The notes: generated by a model from the letters alone, not told the origin. A stretch of DNA of 64,000 nucleotides from JBEKTW01 sp963727845 (GCA_963727845.1 CAVSHI010000002.1:1116001-1180000); one strand, 5' to 3'. Positions 50,901-58,388 are shown, numbered from the stretch's first letter. Numbers and translations are program-made.

Positions 50901-52341
50901 TCGTGCTATGGAGGATTGTGCCTCCTAATCCCACCGCCCATCCATTATTGGCATCAAAGAATTTCACTTTTTGCAGAGGCGACGATGACGTGTTGTTTAT
51001 GACGGTCCAGGTTGCCCCGCCGTTGGCAGTTCTCAGGATTGTCCCGACATCGCCGACTACCCAACCTCTTGTCGAGTTCACGAAATACACCGACTGCAGT
51101 GTCGGAAAACTCAAGATGTCCGTATGACTGTTTTGGGCGACCCAGTTTGTCCCGCCGTTCGTCGTATGAAGAACGACTCCACTGTCACCGACAACCCAGC
51201 CGTTCAGATTGTCGAGGAAGCATACACCATACATCGGCACATCGAAATTGCTCGTTTGCGCGGTCCAGCTTAATCCGCCATCAGTGGTCTTGACGATCGT
51301 TCCTTCGTCTCCAACCTCCCACCCCATCGTTGGTGAGGAGAAATTAAAGTCATACAGGTTGTCCTTGATATTCGTCGATTGCTGGCTCCAGCTCGTGCCC
51401 CCATTTGTGGTCGATAGGATGACGCCGGCGTCTCCGACCATCCATCCGGTTGTCGCAGTGGCAAAACGAATTCCGTAGATATCGTTATAGGTATTGCTCG
51501 GTTCCGTAACCCATGTCGATCCGCCGTCGGTTGTCTTGCTGATGGCTCCGACGCCACCTGCGACCCATCCGACCGATTCTGAAATGAACTGCACAGCATA
51601 GAGGCCGACGACTGAATCCGAACCGACCGATGTCCAGTTCATGCCTCCATCGGTCGTTTTCAGGATGGCTCCCAGAGAACCCGCCGCCCATCCGACGGAA
51701 TCGTCGACGAAACTCAGACTGAACAAGGACCTGTTCGTGTTCGGGAAAAGCGCCATCCAGCTGCCGCCGCCGTCGGTTGTCTTGAGAATGGTACCATCAG
51801 AGCCGGCTACCCAACCCACTCTGGAATTGGCAAACTCAAACGAGTACAGGTTGGCATTCGTCCCGGTTGTCTCGGGAATCCAGTCCGAGCCTCCGTCGGT
51901 CGTACCAAAAATGACCCCGTTAAGGCCCGCCACCCAGCCGGTATCGGGAGATACGAAATGCACCGCATAAAGGTCGTTGCCCGTTGAAATCTCCTGCAAC
52001 AACCATGTCTCCCCGGCATCGGAAGTCTGCAAAACGGTTCCCTGCTCCCCGACTGCCCAGCCTGTTGAACCAGAGACGAATTGAGTCGCGAGCAATTGCC
52101 CCGTCACGCCGGCCACGTTCGCTTCAACCTGCCAGCTGAGACCGCCGTTCGTCGTCTTGATAACCGTCCCGTTCGCGCCCACAGCGAGCGCGGTTGTCGG
52201 GTTGAATGCCCACACCCCGTTCAAAGGATTACCTTGGGGCAAGGGACTGAGCCATTGCCACAATCCCTGCTGTGCTTGTCCTTCACCATGAAAGATGCCG
52301 AGAAAAAATAGACAGAAAATAATATATCGCGAGAGTTTCAT
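47959..52341 (-). CDS. Very large secreted protein with 13 YCF48-like repeats and T9SS sorting domain
   Basis: This protein of about 1,460 residues has a signal peptide (MKLSRYIIFCLFFLGIFHGE). Thirteen units of ~43 residues follow with the core GTILKTTDGGxxW (about 33-620), typical of YCF48/BNR propellers. A stalk begins TWTGSVDTLWTNPSNWNPSG and includes beta-rich segments. The C-terminal sorting domain has QNFPNPFNPSTTIQFDVPV and ends in FLQVKKLVLLK. ATG at 52,341 puts the signal peptide at the N-terminus; a GTG at 52,362 in the same frame is less likely. It has its own promoter at 52,384-52,412. Surface display or release through type IX secretion is expected; the ligand is unknown. Confidence 0.9.
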   Translation of the reverse strand: MKLSRYIIFCLFFLGIFHGEGQAQQGLWQWLSPLPQGNPLNGVWAFNPTTALAVGANGTVIKTTNGGLSWQVEANVAGVTGQLLATQFVSGSTGWAVGEQGTVLQTSDAGETWLLQEISTGNDLYAVHFVSPDTGWVAGLNGVIFGTTDGGSDWIPETTGTNANLYSFEFANSRVGWVAGSDGTILKTTDGGGSWMALFPNTNRSLFSLSFVDDSVGWAAGSLGAILKTTDGGMNWTSVGSDSVVGLYAVQFISESVGWVAGGVGAISKTTDGGSTWVTEPSNTYNDIYGIRFATATTGWMVGDAGVILSTTNGGTSWSQQSTNIKDNLYDFNFSSPTMGWEVGDEGTIVKTTDGGLSWTAQTSNFDVPMYGVCFLDNLNGWVVGDSGVVLHTTNGGTNWVAQNSHTDILSFPTLQSVYFVNSTRGWVVGDVGTILRTANGGATWTVINNTSSSPLQKVKFFDANNGWAVGLGGTILHSTNGGTNWVVQNSQTTSDLYSLEVISANQAVVVGDLSTILTTVNGGTTWTANALDVGESLYDVSFLSPSVGWIVGDQGTILATTDGGNTWSQQLTTSGATFLSVQVVKSSSGGLIFAQGSGSTLLESIIAPLPPRTWTGSVDTLWTNPSNWNPSGVPGRLDSVFIAAATHNPVLNAVEQQLGIASLRIGPGAKCTIGPGVSQLIVSNDVHVDGLLSLPPSAATQIQVGGSFLVGATGNFVPGGSTVVFNGTGWVNGVFCNILIPQNSVVQTAGNVVIKDALTALSAPTLRPVDTLTIQNSAAAAYQVSGITGPGTIKRAILQGSTDVYQFESYATSVQFNGQGTYPDTLTVTTYPDSLPPDFSDTVFVNRFYTFQAHGGHGYSAMVSLRYDTSETSMDPYDLGFFRDTSGVLLDLGSDNYLDSDLEAVILDSVSQFTTWYLGSLDYSPVVPFAFMTPLVVADNGRGIDTLQFGAAFGATSGIDTAMGEAPLGPKPPRGTFDARWRLPTGVTSLIDMRNLLNFVGPQNIYTCEFQPGVGGYPVNLWWDSTTFPSGKVFLQDSLTAGKKFRVNMKTQSTFKIADTSVSVFQIVHSAPAYYAVMSGWNMMSLPLLPTTSSRKTDMFPGAASLAFGYNRGYAILDTLHVGAGFWLKFPGAQNVGIEGDSVVNDTIPVLNGWNMIGSISRPVSIVNVGQIPSGFIASKCFGYTTGYVIADSIIPGQGYWLKVNGGGKIVLASSSMNQPLAKQRPSRLLDSLNSISISDNEAGRQTLYFGKVHDPNSTLSSYELPPSPPAGVFDARFRSQQLVEKLPDEDGSSTFAISIQSAKFPIVLHWRVIQDGIQSIVFTNPVTGKAYGSPDVSRDGSIRISDPKVGTILVTIKSGGTVPSEFALRQNFPNPFNPSTTIQFDVPVHAVVTLNIYNILGQRVVSPVSARQYAPGSYSVVWSAAHVASGVYFYQLMAKDSETGSLRFLQVKKLVLLK

Positions 52342-52383
52342 AGTCCTGGTTTGACTGAGCACATATCAATTCATTGTACAAAA

Positions 52384-52412
52384 ATCATACGAAGAAATCT
52401 ATTAGCAATCAA
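52384..52412 (-). promoter_or_regulatory. Promoter of the large YCF48-repeat gene
   Basis: On the minus strand, TTGATT (52,407-52,412) and TATGAT (52,384-52,389) are 17 bases apart, about 45 bases before the ATG. No ECF-type promoter (a GAAC-like -35) was recognised in this 140-base gap. Confidence 0.65.
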
Positions 52413-52504
52413 GTCTTCGGGCACCAAGTTGTGCCGGATCACATTTCCGGACGAAGACTCCACGGGAAGCAATGAGAATGAAGCGGTTTCAGGACGGAAC
52501 GGTT

Positions 52505-53257
52505 CTATTCGGAGGGTTTCTTTTTCAAATGTTTCACGTCTGTTTTCAGGCGCTGAAGTGAATCCAGCCTGAGGCTGTCGCGACGCGAAGCAGAATCGGC
52601 CGTTGGGGTAACCGCCCGCGCTGCCTTGAACAAGGCAGAGTTTCCTCCTATGGCATTCATGCCCTGAGTCACCCCACGGACGACGGCATTCTCATTCGTC
52701 ACAGAGGGTGCGGCAAGTTCAACCGATGCGGGTTCGTTCTTCCGGAGGTCTGTCGTTGACGTCATGGATTTTTCACCGGGCACGGCAGTTTCAAGCATCT
52801 TCCCCTCAACTTGCTTCCCCCGGCGGCCATTCCCTCCGGAGGTGGTCGGGACGGCCACTTCATCGCCCGAGGCCGCATTGTGGCGCCATTCGGAACTGCC
52901 GGATTTCTTCTGGAGGTTATCGACTGGGGGAGCAGGGACGAGCTCTTCCCTGTTCTCGGGAATAGCAAGGCGTTCGTGCGCTGGGGGCGCGACAGGCGAA
53001 GTTCGAATCAGCAAGAAGTATGAAACAACACCGACAACGATCACGCTTATCATGGAATATGCAAACACCGGAATTCTCCGGATGCCGGCAAGCCAGGCAA
53101 AGATACCTGACGTATCCTCGCGCCCTTCTTCTTCCGCAATACGTCGCTGCAGCCGGGCTTCAAAGTCCTCCGTCGATTCAACTTGCGGAAGACTTTTCAG
53201 CAGCCTGCGAACCGGGTGTCCCCGTTCATCGTTTCCATTCGTGTCATTCATTTTCAT
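52505..53257 (-). CDS. Putative anti-sigma factor (membrane protein)
   Basis: This 250-residue protein has a cytoplasmic N-terminus with a short helical region (FEARLQRRIAEEE, about 37-49). One membrane segment follows (about 65-89, PVFAYSMISVIVVGVVSYFLL), then a long, low-complexity periplasmic part. Its start overlaps the end of the ECF sigma gene by 14 bases. That position and topology are typical of an anti-sigma factor; no zinc-binding HxxxCxxC motif is seen, so the call rests largely on context. It lies 140 bases upstream of the large T9SS cargo gene. Confidence 0.65.
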   Translation of the reverse strand: MKMNDTNGNDERGHPVRRLLKSLPQVESTEDFEARLQRRIAEEEGREDTSGIFAWLAGIRRIPVFAYSMISVIVVGVVSYFLLIRTSPVAPPAHERLAIPENREELVPAPPVDNLQKKSGSSEWRHNAASGDEVAVPTTSGGNGRRGKQVEGKMLETAVPGEKSMTSTTDLRKNEPASVELAAPSVTNENAVVRGVTQGMNAIGGNSALFKAARAVTPTADSASRRDSLRLDSLQRLKTDVKHLKKKPSE

Positions 53258-53606
53258 GTATCAGATCCTTCAGTAACTTTTGCAGTTGCGCCCGTCCACG
53301 ATTCAATCTCGATTTCACGGTTCCGACATTCAGTCCGGTGACGGCGGAAATCTCATCGTACGAGAGTTCCTGGACATCACATAGAACGACGACCTCACGG
53401 TATTTTGCAGGGATTGCATTGAGCGCCTTCTGGATGGATTCCTGTTGCAAGGACCGTTCGGCCGCACCATCCGCGGGATACCGTGCATCGGCGATCTCGA
53501 CGGTATTCTCCGCATCGCGTCCGCCCTTCCGGCTCAACGGAACTAGCATGCGGTACTTGCGCCGCCGCAATTCCGTCTTGGCCAGGTTCGTCGCAATTGT
53601 ATACAA
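53244..53606 (-). CDS. ECF sigma factor, C-terminal part (after frameshift)
   Basis: This piece carries the sigma region 4 helix-turn-helix (IPAKYREVVVLCDVQELSYD, then EISAVTGLNVGTVKSRLNRG), which recognises the -35 element. It also carries the end of region 2 in the overlap (YTIATNLAKTELRRRKYR). The frame joins region 2 of the overlapping upstream piece if one G is added at the GG tract at 53,623-53,624, giving QPVGEFSTWLYTIATN. It overlaps the anti-sigma start. Confidence 0.88.
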   Translation of the reverse strand: MYTIATNLAKTELRRRKYRMLVPLSRKGGRDAENTVEIADARYPADGAAERSLQQESIQKALNAIPAKYREVVVLCDVQELSYDEISAVTGLNVGTVKSRLNRGRAQLQKLLKDLIHENE

Positions 53607-53845
53607 CCATGTCGAGAACTCGCCACCGGCTGATAGAGGTCCCGGCTCCGATATACCCTCACGAACGTTTCCTGTACGATATCGTCCGCATCATCATAGT
53701 CTCCGACGTAGCGAAACACGAAGTTGACAAGCCGGTCTTTATACCTTCCGACAATCACATTGAACGCCGCGGCATCGCCTTGCTGGAAAGCCGACATGAT
53801 CTCTTCATCGGTCGCTTTCCTGACGGTGGGTGAATAGTCAGCCAT
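53543..53845 (-). CDS. ECF sigma factor, N-terminal part (before frameshift)
   Basis: The piece starts MADYSPTVRKATDEEIMSAF and holds sigma region 2 (FVFRYVGDYDDADDIVQETF, then VRVYRS). After LYQPV the frame turns into unrelated sequence. Joined with the next piece it gives a normal ECF sigma factor of about 200 residues. It lies 53 bases past the end of holA, and together with the downstream anti-sigma gene forms an envelope-signalling pair. Confidence 0.88.
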   Translation of the reverse strand: MADYSPTVRKATDEEIMSAFQQGDAAAFNVIVGRYKDRLVNFVFRYVGDYDDADDIVQETFVRVYRSRDLYQPVASSRHGCIQLRRTWPRRNCGGASTAC

Positions 53846-53898
53846 TCAGCTATTCTTTAAACTCGCACGAGGAGCATTTGTTCCGCCGAGCGCCCGTA

Positions 53899-54237
53899 TC
53901 ACGTCGTCATGCGGATTGTGCCGGAATGAAGACACCGGTACAAAAGCAGGGTCATCACGAGCTTCTCGCTTCCATTGCTGGATTTGAGGGCTTCATCGGC
54001 CTCAAGAAGCGCGGCGAAGCAGTCTTCGATCTGAGACCTGGAATAATTGTCCGTTCCTGCAAAATATTCGCGTAAGAAGAACTGCGGGACGCGCAGTTTC
54101 GCCGCCAGCTCGAACTCCGAGGAACCGCCGGTTCGCAATTCCTTGAGAAGCCACAATTTTTGAAAATACTTTGTCAGCATGACGATCACACCGACCGGTG
54201 AATCGCCGGCGCCAAGCATCCGTTCCAGAATTTCCAC
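53899..54237 (-). CDS. holA: DNA polymerase III delta subunit, C-terminal part (after frameshift)
   Basis: This is the C-terminal clamp-loader collar domain of HolA: VEILERMLGAGDSPVGVIVM, then LTKYFQKLWLLKEL and a helical tail. The frame is open upstream to GHSKQYNIFELQKFIGQKNL (about 54,305). There it meets the N-terminal part in another frame, so the first ATG at 54,237 is not the biological start. It lies upstream of the sigma factor gene. Confidence 0.85.
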   Translation of the reverse strand: MEILERMLGAGDSPVGVIVMLTKYFQKLWLLKELRTGGSSEFELAAKLRVPQFFLREYFAGTDNYSRSQIEDCFAALLEADEALKSSNGSEKLVMTLLLYRCLHSGTIRMTT

Positions 54238-54277
54238 CGACCGGGAGAGGTTCTTCTGCCCGATGAACTTCTGAAGC

Positions 54278-54931
54278 TCAAAAATGTTGTACTGTTTCGA
54301 GTGGCCGACGAACGCTGTTTACATTGTCCTCATCGATCGTCGACTTTCCCTCGACAAAGATAAACAGCTTGTCTATCTCATTCTGGACTTCCCGTAATGA
54401 ACTGCCGACATGCGCCAGCATAACCTGGCACGCTTCCGGCGTTATTTTTTTCCCCAGCTTATCAACGCGCCGCGCGATCCATTGCGGGATGGCGTTTTCA
54501 TACAACTGACCGAACTCCACGACCCGGGCCCGTTCCTTGAGTGTCTTGAAGAGTTTTAGACGAAAATCGGGTCTGTCGGAAATTAACACCAAAACCGTCG
54601 ACGGAGAGGGACGTTCAATGTACGGAAGCATGACGTCGCCGTTGGAAAGCTTGTCAAATTCGCGCACAACGACAACCCGGCGGTCAACCATCATGGGAAA
54701 TGATGAGGCATACGAAATGATGTTCTTCGCATCTACTTCGTTGCCGTACAGGATATCGAGATTGAAACTCCTGGCCGATTCCTCGACCGCATAGTGGATA
54801 AGGGATTCAACTGCCTCATCGATGAGGAGGTCCTCTTCACCGTAGAAGAGATACACCGGGTCGAACTTCTTTTGGTGAAAAGAAGATACCAGTGTTTCGA
54901 ACACTTCACTATCGCTTTTCTTTTTCTTCAT
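54278..54931 (-). CDS. holA: DNA polymerase III delta subunit, N-terminal part (before frameshift)
   Basis: The delta subunit opens the beta clamp as part of the clamp loader. This piece has DPVYLFYGEEDLLIDEAVES, LDILYGNEVDAKNIISYASS, and SSLREVQNEIDKLFIFVEGK, all typical of HolA. I start it at MKKKKSDSE (54,931); an ATG at 54,976 is in frame but without support. After NVNSV one extra T on the minus strand (at 54,311-54,312) shifts the frame; removing it restores VVGHSKQYNIFELQ. holA is normally essential, so a sequence error is likely. Confidence 0.88.
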   Translation of the reverse strand: MKKKKSDSEVFETLVSSFHQKKFDPVYLFYGEEDLLIDEAVESLIHYAVEESARSFNLDILYGNEVDAKNIISYASSFPMMVDRRVVVVREFDKLSNGDVMLPYIERPSPSTVLVLISDRPDFRLKLFKTLKERARVVEFGQLYENAIPQWIARRVDKLGKKITPEACQVMLAHVGSSLREVQNEIDKLFIFVEGKSTIDEDNVNSVRRPLETVQHF

Positions 54932-55023
54932 CACATGCGTATAATGAGAACCCACCGCCGCAGCTCGCCCATCCATCGCGCTCCGTTCCGGGTACCTACA
55001 CCGGACGGAACGTGGAGTTGCTG

Positions 55024-55557
55024 CTATCCTTCGGTTTTTTCCGACTCTTTCGAGTTCACTTCTTCCGTCGCGCCCTTCACGTACACTTTTTTCATCACAA
55101 CATCTTTAAGCGGCCTGTTATTCTGCGAATTCGTCTGAACCTTGCCGATGGCATTGAGGATATCCATACCGGAGACCACTTCGCCAAAAATTGTGTGATG
55201 ACCGTTCAGCCATGCAGTCGGAACCAGGGTGATAAAGAACTGGCTTCCGTTGGTGTTGGGTCCGGCATTCGCCATGGCAAGCAATCCTGAGCGGTCGAAT
55301 TTCAAATTGGGGCTGATCTCATCCTCGAACTTCTTTCCGTAGATGCTTTCACCGCCCGCGCCGGTGCCCGTAGGATCGCCCCCCTGGATCATGAACTTGT
55401 CGATGACCCGATGGAATATCAGGCCATTGTAGTATCCCTTCTCGGCAAGTCCGGTGAAGTTCTCGACAGTCCTGGGGGCTTCCTTGCGGAAGAGTTTGAC
55501 CTCAATCGTCCCCATAGATGTTTCGACTAAAATGGCTGCGTTGTCAGTCTTCGTCAT
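55024..55557 (-). CDS. Peptidyl-prolyl cis-trans isomerase, cyclophilin type (cytoplasmic)
   Basis: This 177-residue cyclophilin has no signal peptide. It has the catalytic arginine in FHRVIDKFMIQGGDPTGTG and the substrate-pocket stretch MANAGPNTNGSQFFITLVPT. The active-site tryptophan equivalent is in WLNGHHTIFGEV. Its C-terminal tail is charged (VNSKESEKTEG). A second, exported cyclophilin gene lies 89 bases upstream, on the same strand. Confidence 0.96.
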   Translation of the reverse strand: MTKTDNAAILVETSMGTIEVKLFRKEAPRTVENFTGLAEKGYYNGLIFHRVIDKFMIQGGDPTGTGAGGESIYGKKFEDEISPNLKFDRSGLLAMANAGPNTNGSQFFITLVPTAWLNGHHTIFGEVVSGMDILNAIGKVQTNSQNNRPLKDVVMKKVYVKGATEEVNSKESEKTEG

Positions 55558-55646
55558 AAATCACTCCTTGTTCAATCAGAAAATTGTATCCTCTTCTCCC
55601 GGCCCCGTCGAGAGGCGAAGTGGCCAGACCGGGTCACCCGCAGGAG

Positions 55647-56333
55647 CTACTTCTTGGGCCCCATGCGGCGAACCGATACGATAACCACCCGCGTCAGCGG
55701 AACATTTTGAAATGTCGTTGTCATTTCCGTCTCGCCGGATCGGGCAATGGCCGGAGCATCCCCGGTCTTCACTGCGCGGATCTTGTCCAGCACATCCATT
55801 CCGTTGATCACTTTACCAAACACGGCATACCCGTTTGGATCTGCGTTCCCTCGATCCAGGCTGTGATTGTCGACCACGTTGATGAAGAACTGTGAAGTGG
55901 CACTGTTCGGGGCAGGCATCCGTGCCATGGCAATGGTGCCGCGCTCGTTCTTGAGTCCGTTGGTGGATTCATTGATGATCGGCGCCTTCGTTTTCTTTTG
56001 TTTTATGGGGTTGGCGTTCATGAAACCGCCACCCTGGATCATGAAGTTGCTCATCACACGATGAAATACCGTGCTGTCGTAAAAATGCTCGTCGACGTAA
56101 CCCAGGAAGTTCTTGACGGTGATTGGAGCTTTGTCATTGAAAAGTTCTATGGTAATGGTGCCCATGGAAGTTTTCATGACCACGACCGGATGCTCGGTGT
56201 CCTTCAATGTCGTCTTGTCCGACGTTCCTTCAGTTGTGGTCGGTTTCGCCACCTCCTGTTTTTCCTGTGCCCAGGCGACCATGGCGGCACAGACTACAAG
56301 CGCTAAAGCAAATGCGATGAATCGGTTGATCAT
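55647..56333 (-). CDS. Peptidyl-prolyl cis-trans isomerase, cyclophilin type (exported)
   Basis: This 228-residue cyclophilin has a signal peptide (FALALVVCAAMVAWA, cut near residue 22), so it probably works in the periplasm on envelope proteins. Motifs include FHRVMSNFMIQGGGFMN, MARMPAPNSATSQFFINVVD and YAVFGKVINGMDVLDKI. GGAG stands eight bases before the ATG. It precedes the cytoplasmic paralogue and may share its transcript. Confidence 0.95.
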   Translation of the reverse strand: MINRFIAFALALVVCAAMVAWAQEKQEVAKPTTTEGTSDKTTLKDTEHPVVVMKTSMGTITIELFNDKAPITVKNFLGYVDEHFYDSTVFHRVMSNFMIQGGGFMNANPIKQKKTKAPIINESTNGLKNERGTIAMARMPAPNSATSQFFINVVDNHSLDRGNADPNGYAVFGKVINGMDVLDKIRAVKTGDAPAIARSGETEMTTTFQNVPLTRVVIVSVRRMGPKK

Positions 56334-56641
56334 AGTTGTATCTCCAGCATGATGTATATTTGTTTGAGTGAATTAATAGCTGACGTTGTGCAAAATTCTT
56401 TTCGACGTCCAAAATCAAAGATACATTCGAAGCACTAATTACTGCGCCAAAGGCGCATCCGCCTCTGGCGGAGAAATCTCAAACAAGCTCAAAACACCAA
56501 TGTGAGACATTTGAAAAATCAAAGAGGCTTGTCATTCTGATTATTTTTTTAGATGTCTCGGTCTCAAGTGTTCCTCAAAATTAATGACCCCATTTCACCT
56601 CGGTTCCCAGGATCCCATGCGACGGTACCATCCTGCGGAGG
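56334..56641. other. 308-base intergenic region without a gene
   Basis: No coding sequence is visible. The main structure is the double hairpin at 56,443-56,472, annotated separately. An AT-rich segment near 56,540-56,580 may hold regulatory sites, but no promoter box pair is convincing. The gap separates the flippase-like gene from the exported cyclophilin gene on the same strand. Confidence 0.6.
56443..56472. repeat. Two adjoining perfect hairpins
   Basis: TGCGCC-AAA-GGCGCA (56,443-56,457) is followed without a gap by TCCGCC-TCT-GGCGGA (56,458-56,472). Each is a perfect 6-bp stem with a 3-base loop. They look like a dispersed intergenic palindrome. They are GC-rich in AT-rich surroundings and have no T-run, so terminator function is doubtful. 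Confidence 0.75.
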
Positions 56642-57700
56642 TCAGCCTTTCGGCGGATCCGGTGAAACAGCGTCTGCGTCGGTGGCGATATTCTGTTTCA
56701 TCACTTCCGACATTTTTAGATTCTGTCTCACAAAATAATAGAGACCGACGACTGTTACTCCGACATACCCCACCGCGTGCGTCACCGCCGCATAACTCCG
56801 GGCCACATCTTCATCGACGCCGTACAATTTTGTCAGAGTCTGAATCGTGAAGTAATGGTACGGCCCGGTTGCCCCGGGCGTCGGCATGACAATCCCGATA
56901 CTCGATATTCCCTGCACAACGATCGCCGCAGCAAAATCTAATGAATATTTTTGTGTCATGCCAAAAGCGTAGAACGGCAAATACGTCATCACGATATACA
57001 ATCCCCAGACGAGCACGCTGAGTAAACCGATCATAAAATAGTGTTTTGTTTCCTTCAAGAATTCAAAACCGTCGAGGAAGGAATGGGTGATGCGCTCCAC
57101 CAATTGTGCCCTCTTGGGCGAGAGACGCCGCGTGAAGAACTTCAGCATCTTCTCCACCACATCCCGGCGCAGCATCAAGAACACGAAAAGGCCGAAGAAA
57201 CCAAACGTCACTACGGCGGTCCAGATACCTGCTGCCTCAAGCCAGGGAAAGGCCGTGGTCAGTGGTCCGGAATAGACGAGCGGAATCAGTGCGATGACGA
57301 CCATGAAGGAGAGAACGTCAAAAATCCGTTCCACGAGCACCGTCCCGAACGACGCGCTCCGCGAGACACCTTCTGCTTTTGCGAGGGCGTACGGGCGTAC
57401 GAGCTCGCCTGCGCGCGGCAGAACGTTGTTCATCATGTACCCGATGATCGTCGCCGACCAGAGATTGCGAAAACGCAGGTTCGGTTTGAGCGGGCGGAGA
57501 AAATACTCCCATCGCCACGCACGAAGCGCATGGCTCAGCATGACGATCGGAAATGCGGACAGCGCCCACCAGTAATTCGCCTGCCGGAGAGTTACCCACA
57601 GTTTTTGGAAGTCCGTTCCGCGAAATGCCAGATAGAGAAACGCGAAGGTCAGCAGGATGCTGAACGTGTAGTTCAAGGTCGACTTGACGCGGGCGTTCAT
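56642..57700 (-). CDS. Flippase-like integral membrane protein (UPF0104/YbhN family)
   Basis: This 352-residue protein has about eight membrane helices and matches the membrane domain of lysylphosphatidylglycerol synthase-type flippases. Family stretches are MLSHALRAWRWEYFLRPLKP, NNVLPRAGELVRPYALAKAE and FGTVLVERIFDVLSFMVV. No synthetase domain is fused. It may move lipids or lipid-linked substrates across the inner membrane. lolA lies 18 bases upstream on the same strand, fitting an envelope biogenesis role. Confidence 0.88.
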   Translation of the reverse strand: MNARVKSTLNYTFSILLTFAFLYLAFRGTDFQKLWVTLRQANYWWALSAFPIVMLSHALRAWRWEYFLRPLKPNLRFRNLWSATIIGYMMNNVLPRAGELVRPYALAKAEGVSRSASFGTVLVERIFDVLSFMVVIALIPLVYSGPLTTAFPWLEAAGIWTAVVTFGFFGLFVFLMLRRDVVEKMLKFFTRRLSPKRAQLVERITHSFLDGFEFLKETKHYFMIGLLSVLVWGLYIVMTYLPFYAFGMTQKYSLDFAAAIVVQGISSIGIVMPTPGATGPYHYFTIQTLTKLYGVDEDVARSYAAVTHAVGYVGVTVVGLYYFVRQNLKMSEVMKQNIATDADAVSPDPPKG

Positions 57701-57718
57701 GGTTCCGGGCAGGGGTTG

Positions 57719-58387
57719 TTAGCGCAGGTCGATGACTTCCGCGCCGTGCGGTATCTTGTACTGGAACTCGTCATCCGCCAGACCCGTGTTCAATTTGAGG
57801 TCCTCAATCACGTACGTCGTGAGATTGTCGCTGACGTTGAGAATCTGCATTCTCTTCATGAGCAGCTCATCCCGGTCGACCCATACCTTCATCCATTGGA
57901 GATTTGAAGTCGACTCGCCGCCGTGTGATGAACGCTCTTTCGGAACGAGTTTGAGTACGATCGTTTCGTGCCCGCCCGTCCTTTCCTTCGACATGACCGT
58001 CGCGGAGTACTGTTGCGGGACGTTCACGAGCACCTTATCGGGGGAAAAGGATTTGGGGTCGTCGTGATATGTGTCGATGAGAACCTGGTTGGTATTCTTT
58101 GAATACGACCATACTGATTTCCCGTCGGTGACCACGGTCTGGTCCTCCGTTTCAATATGGTACTTGTTCCCTTTTTTCATCCAGAATTTGCCATTGAAGG
58201 ATTGTTCGTTCTTCGTCACGCCGAAGGTCACGTTTTGAGTGAAGGATGCGGTGGCGTCCTGTATCTTATCGTATTTCTTTTGCAGACGGGAGAGAATTTC
58301 ATTCGGGTCGTCATCTCCGCCCGCGAGAGCACATGGCACCAACACGATGGCGACGAGCAGAGCAACGACTCCAGTCTTCACCGGCAT
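57719..58387 (-). CDS. lolA: Outer membrane lipoprotein carrier protein LolA
   Basis: LolA ferries lipoproteins through the periplasm to the outer membrane. The 222-residue protein has a signal peptide (VVALLVAIVLVPCALAGG). The family pattern EILSRLQKKYDKIQDATASF, GKFWMKKGNKYHIETEDQTV, DGKSVWSYSKNTNQVLI and a hydrophobic cavity domain follow. It begins one base after ftsK ends, the ftsK-lolA order seen in many Gram-negative bacteria. Confidence 0.93.
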   Translation of the reverse strand: MPVKTGVVALLVAIVLVPCALAGGDDDPNEILSRLQKKYDKIQDATASFTQNVTFGVTKNEQSFNGKFWMKKGNKYHIETEDQTVVTDGKSVWSYSKNTNQVLIDTYHDDPKSFSPDKVLVNVPQQYSATVMSKERTGGHETIVLKLVPKERSSHGGESTSNLQWMKVWVDRDELLMKRMQILNVSDNLTTYVIEDLKLNTGLADDEFQYKIPHGAEVIDLR

Positions 58388-58388
58388 T

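Noticed and set aside
50430..52260. Repeated ~129-base periodicity
   Set aside because: It is explained by the thirteen YCF48-like protein repeats.
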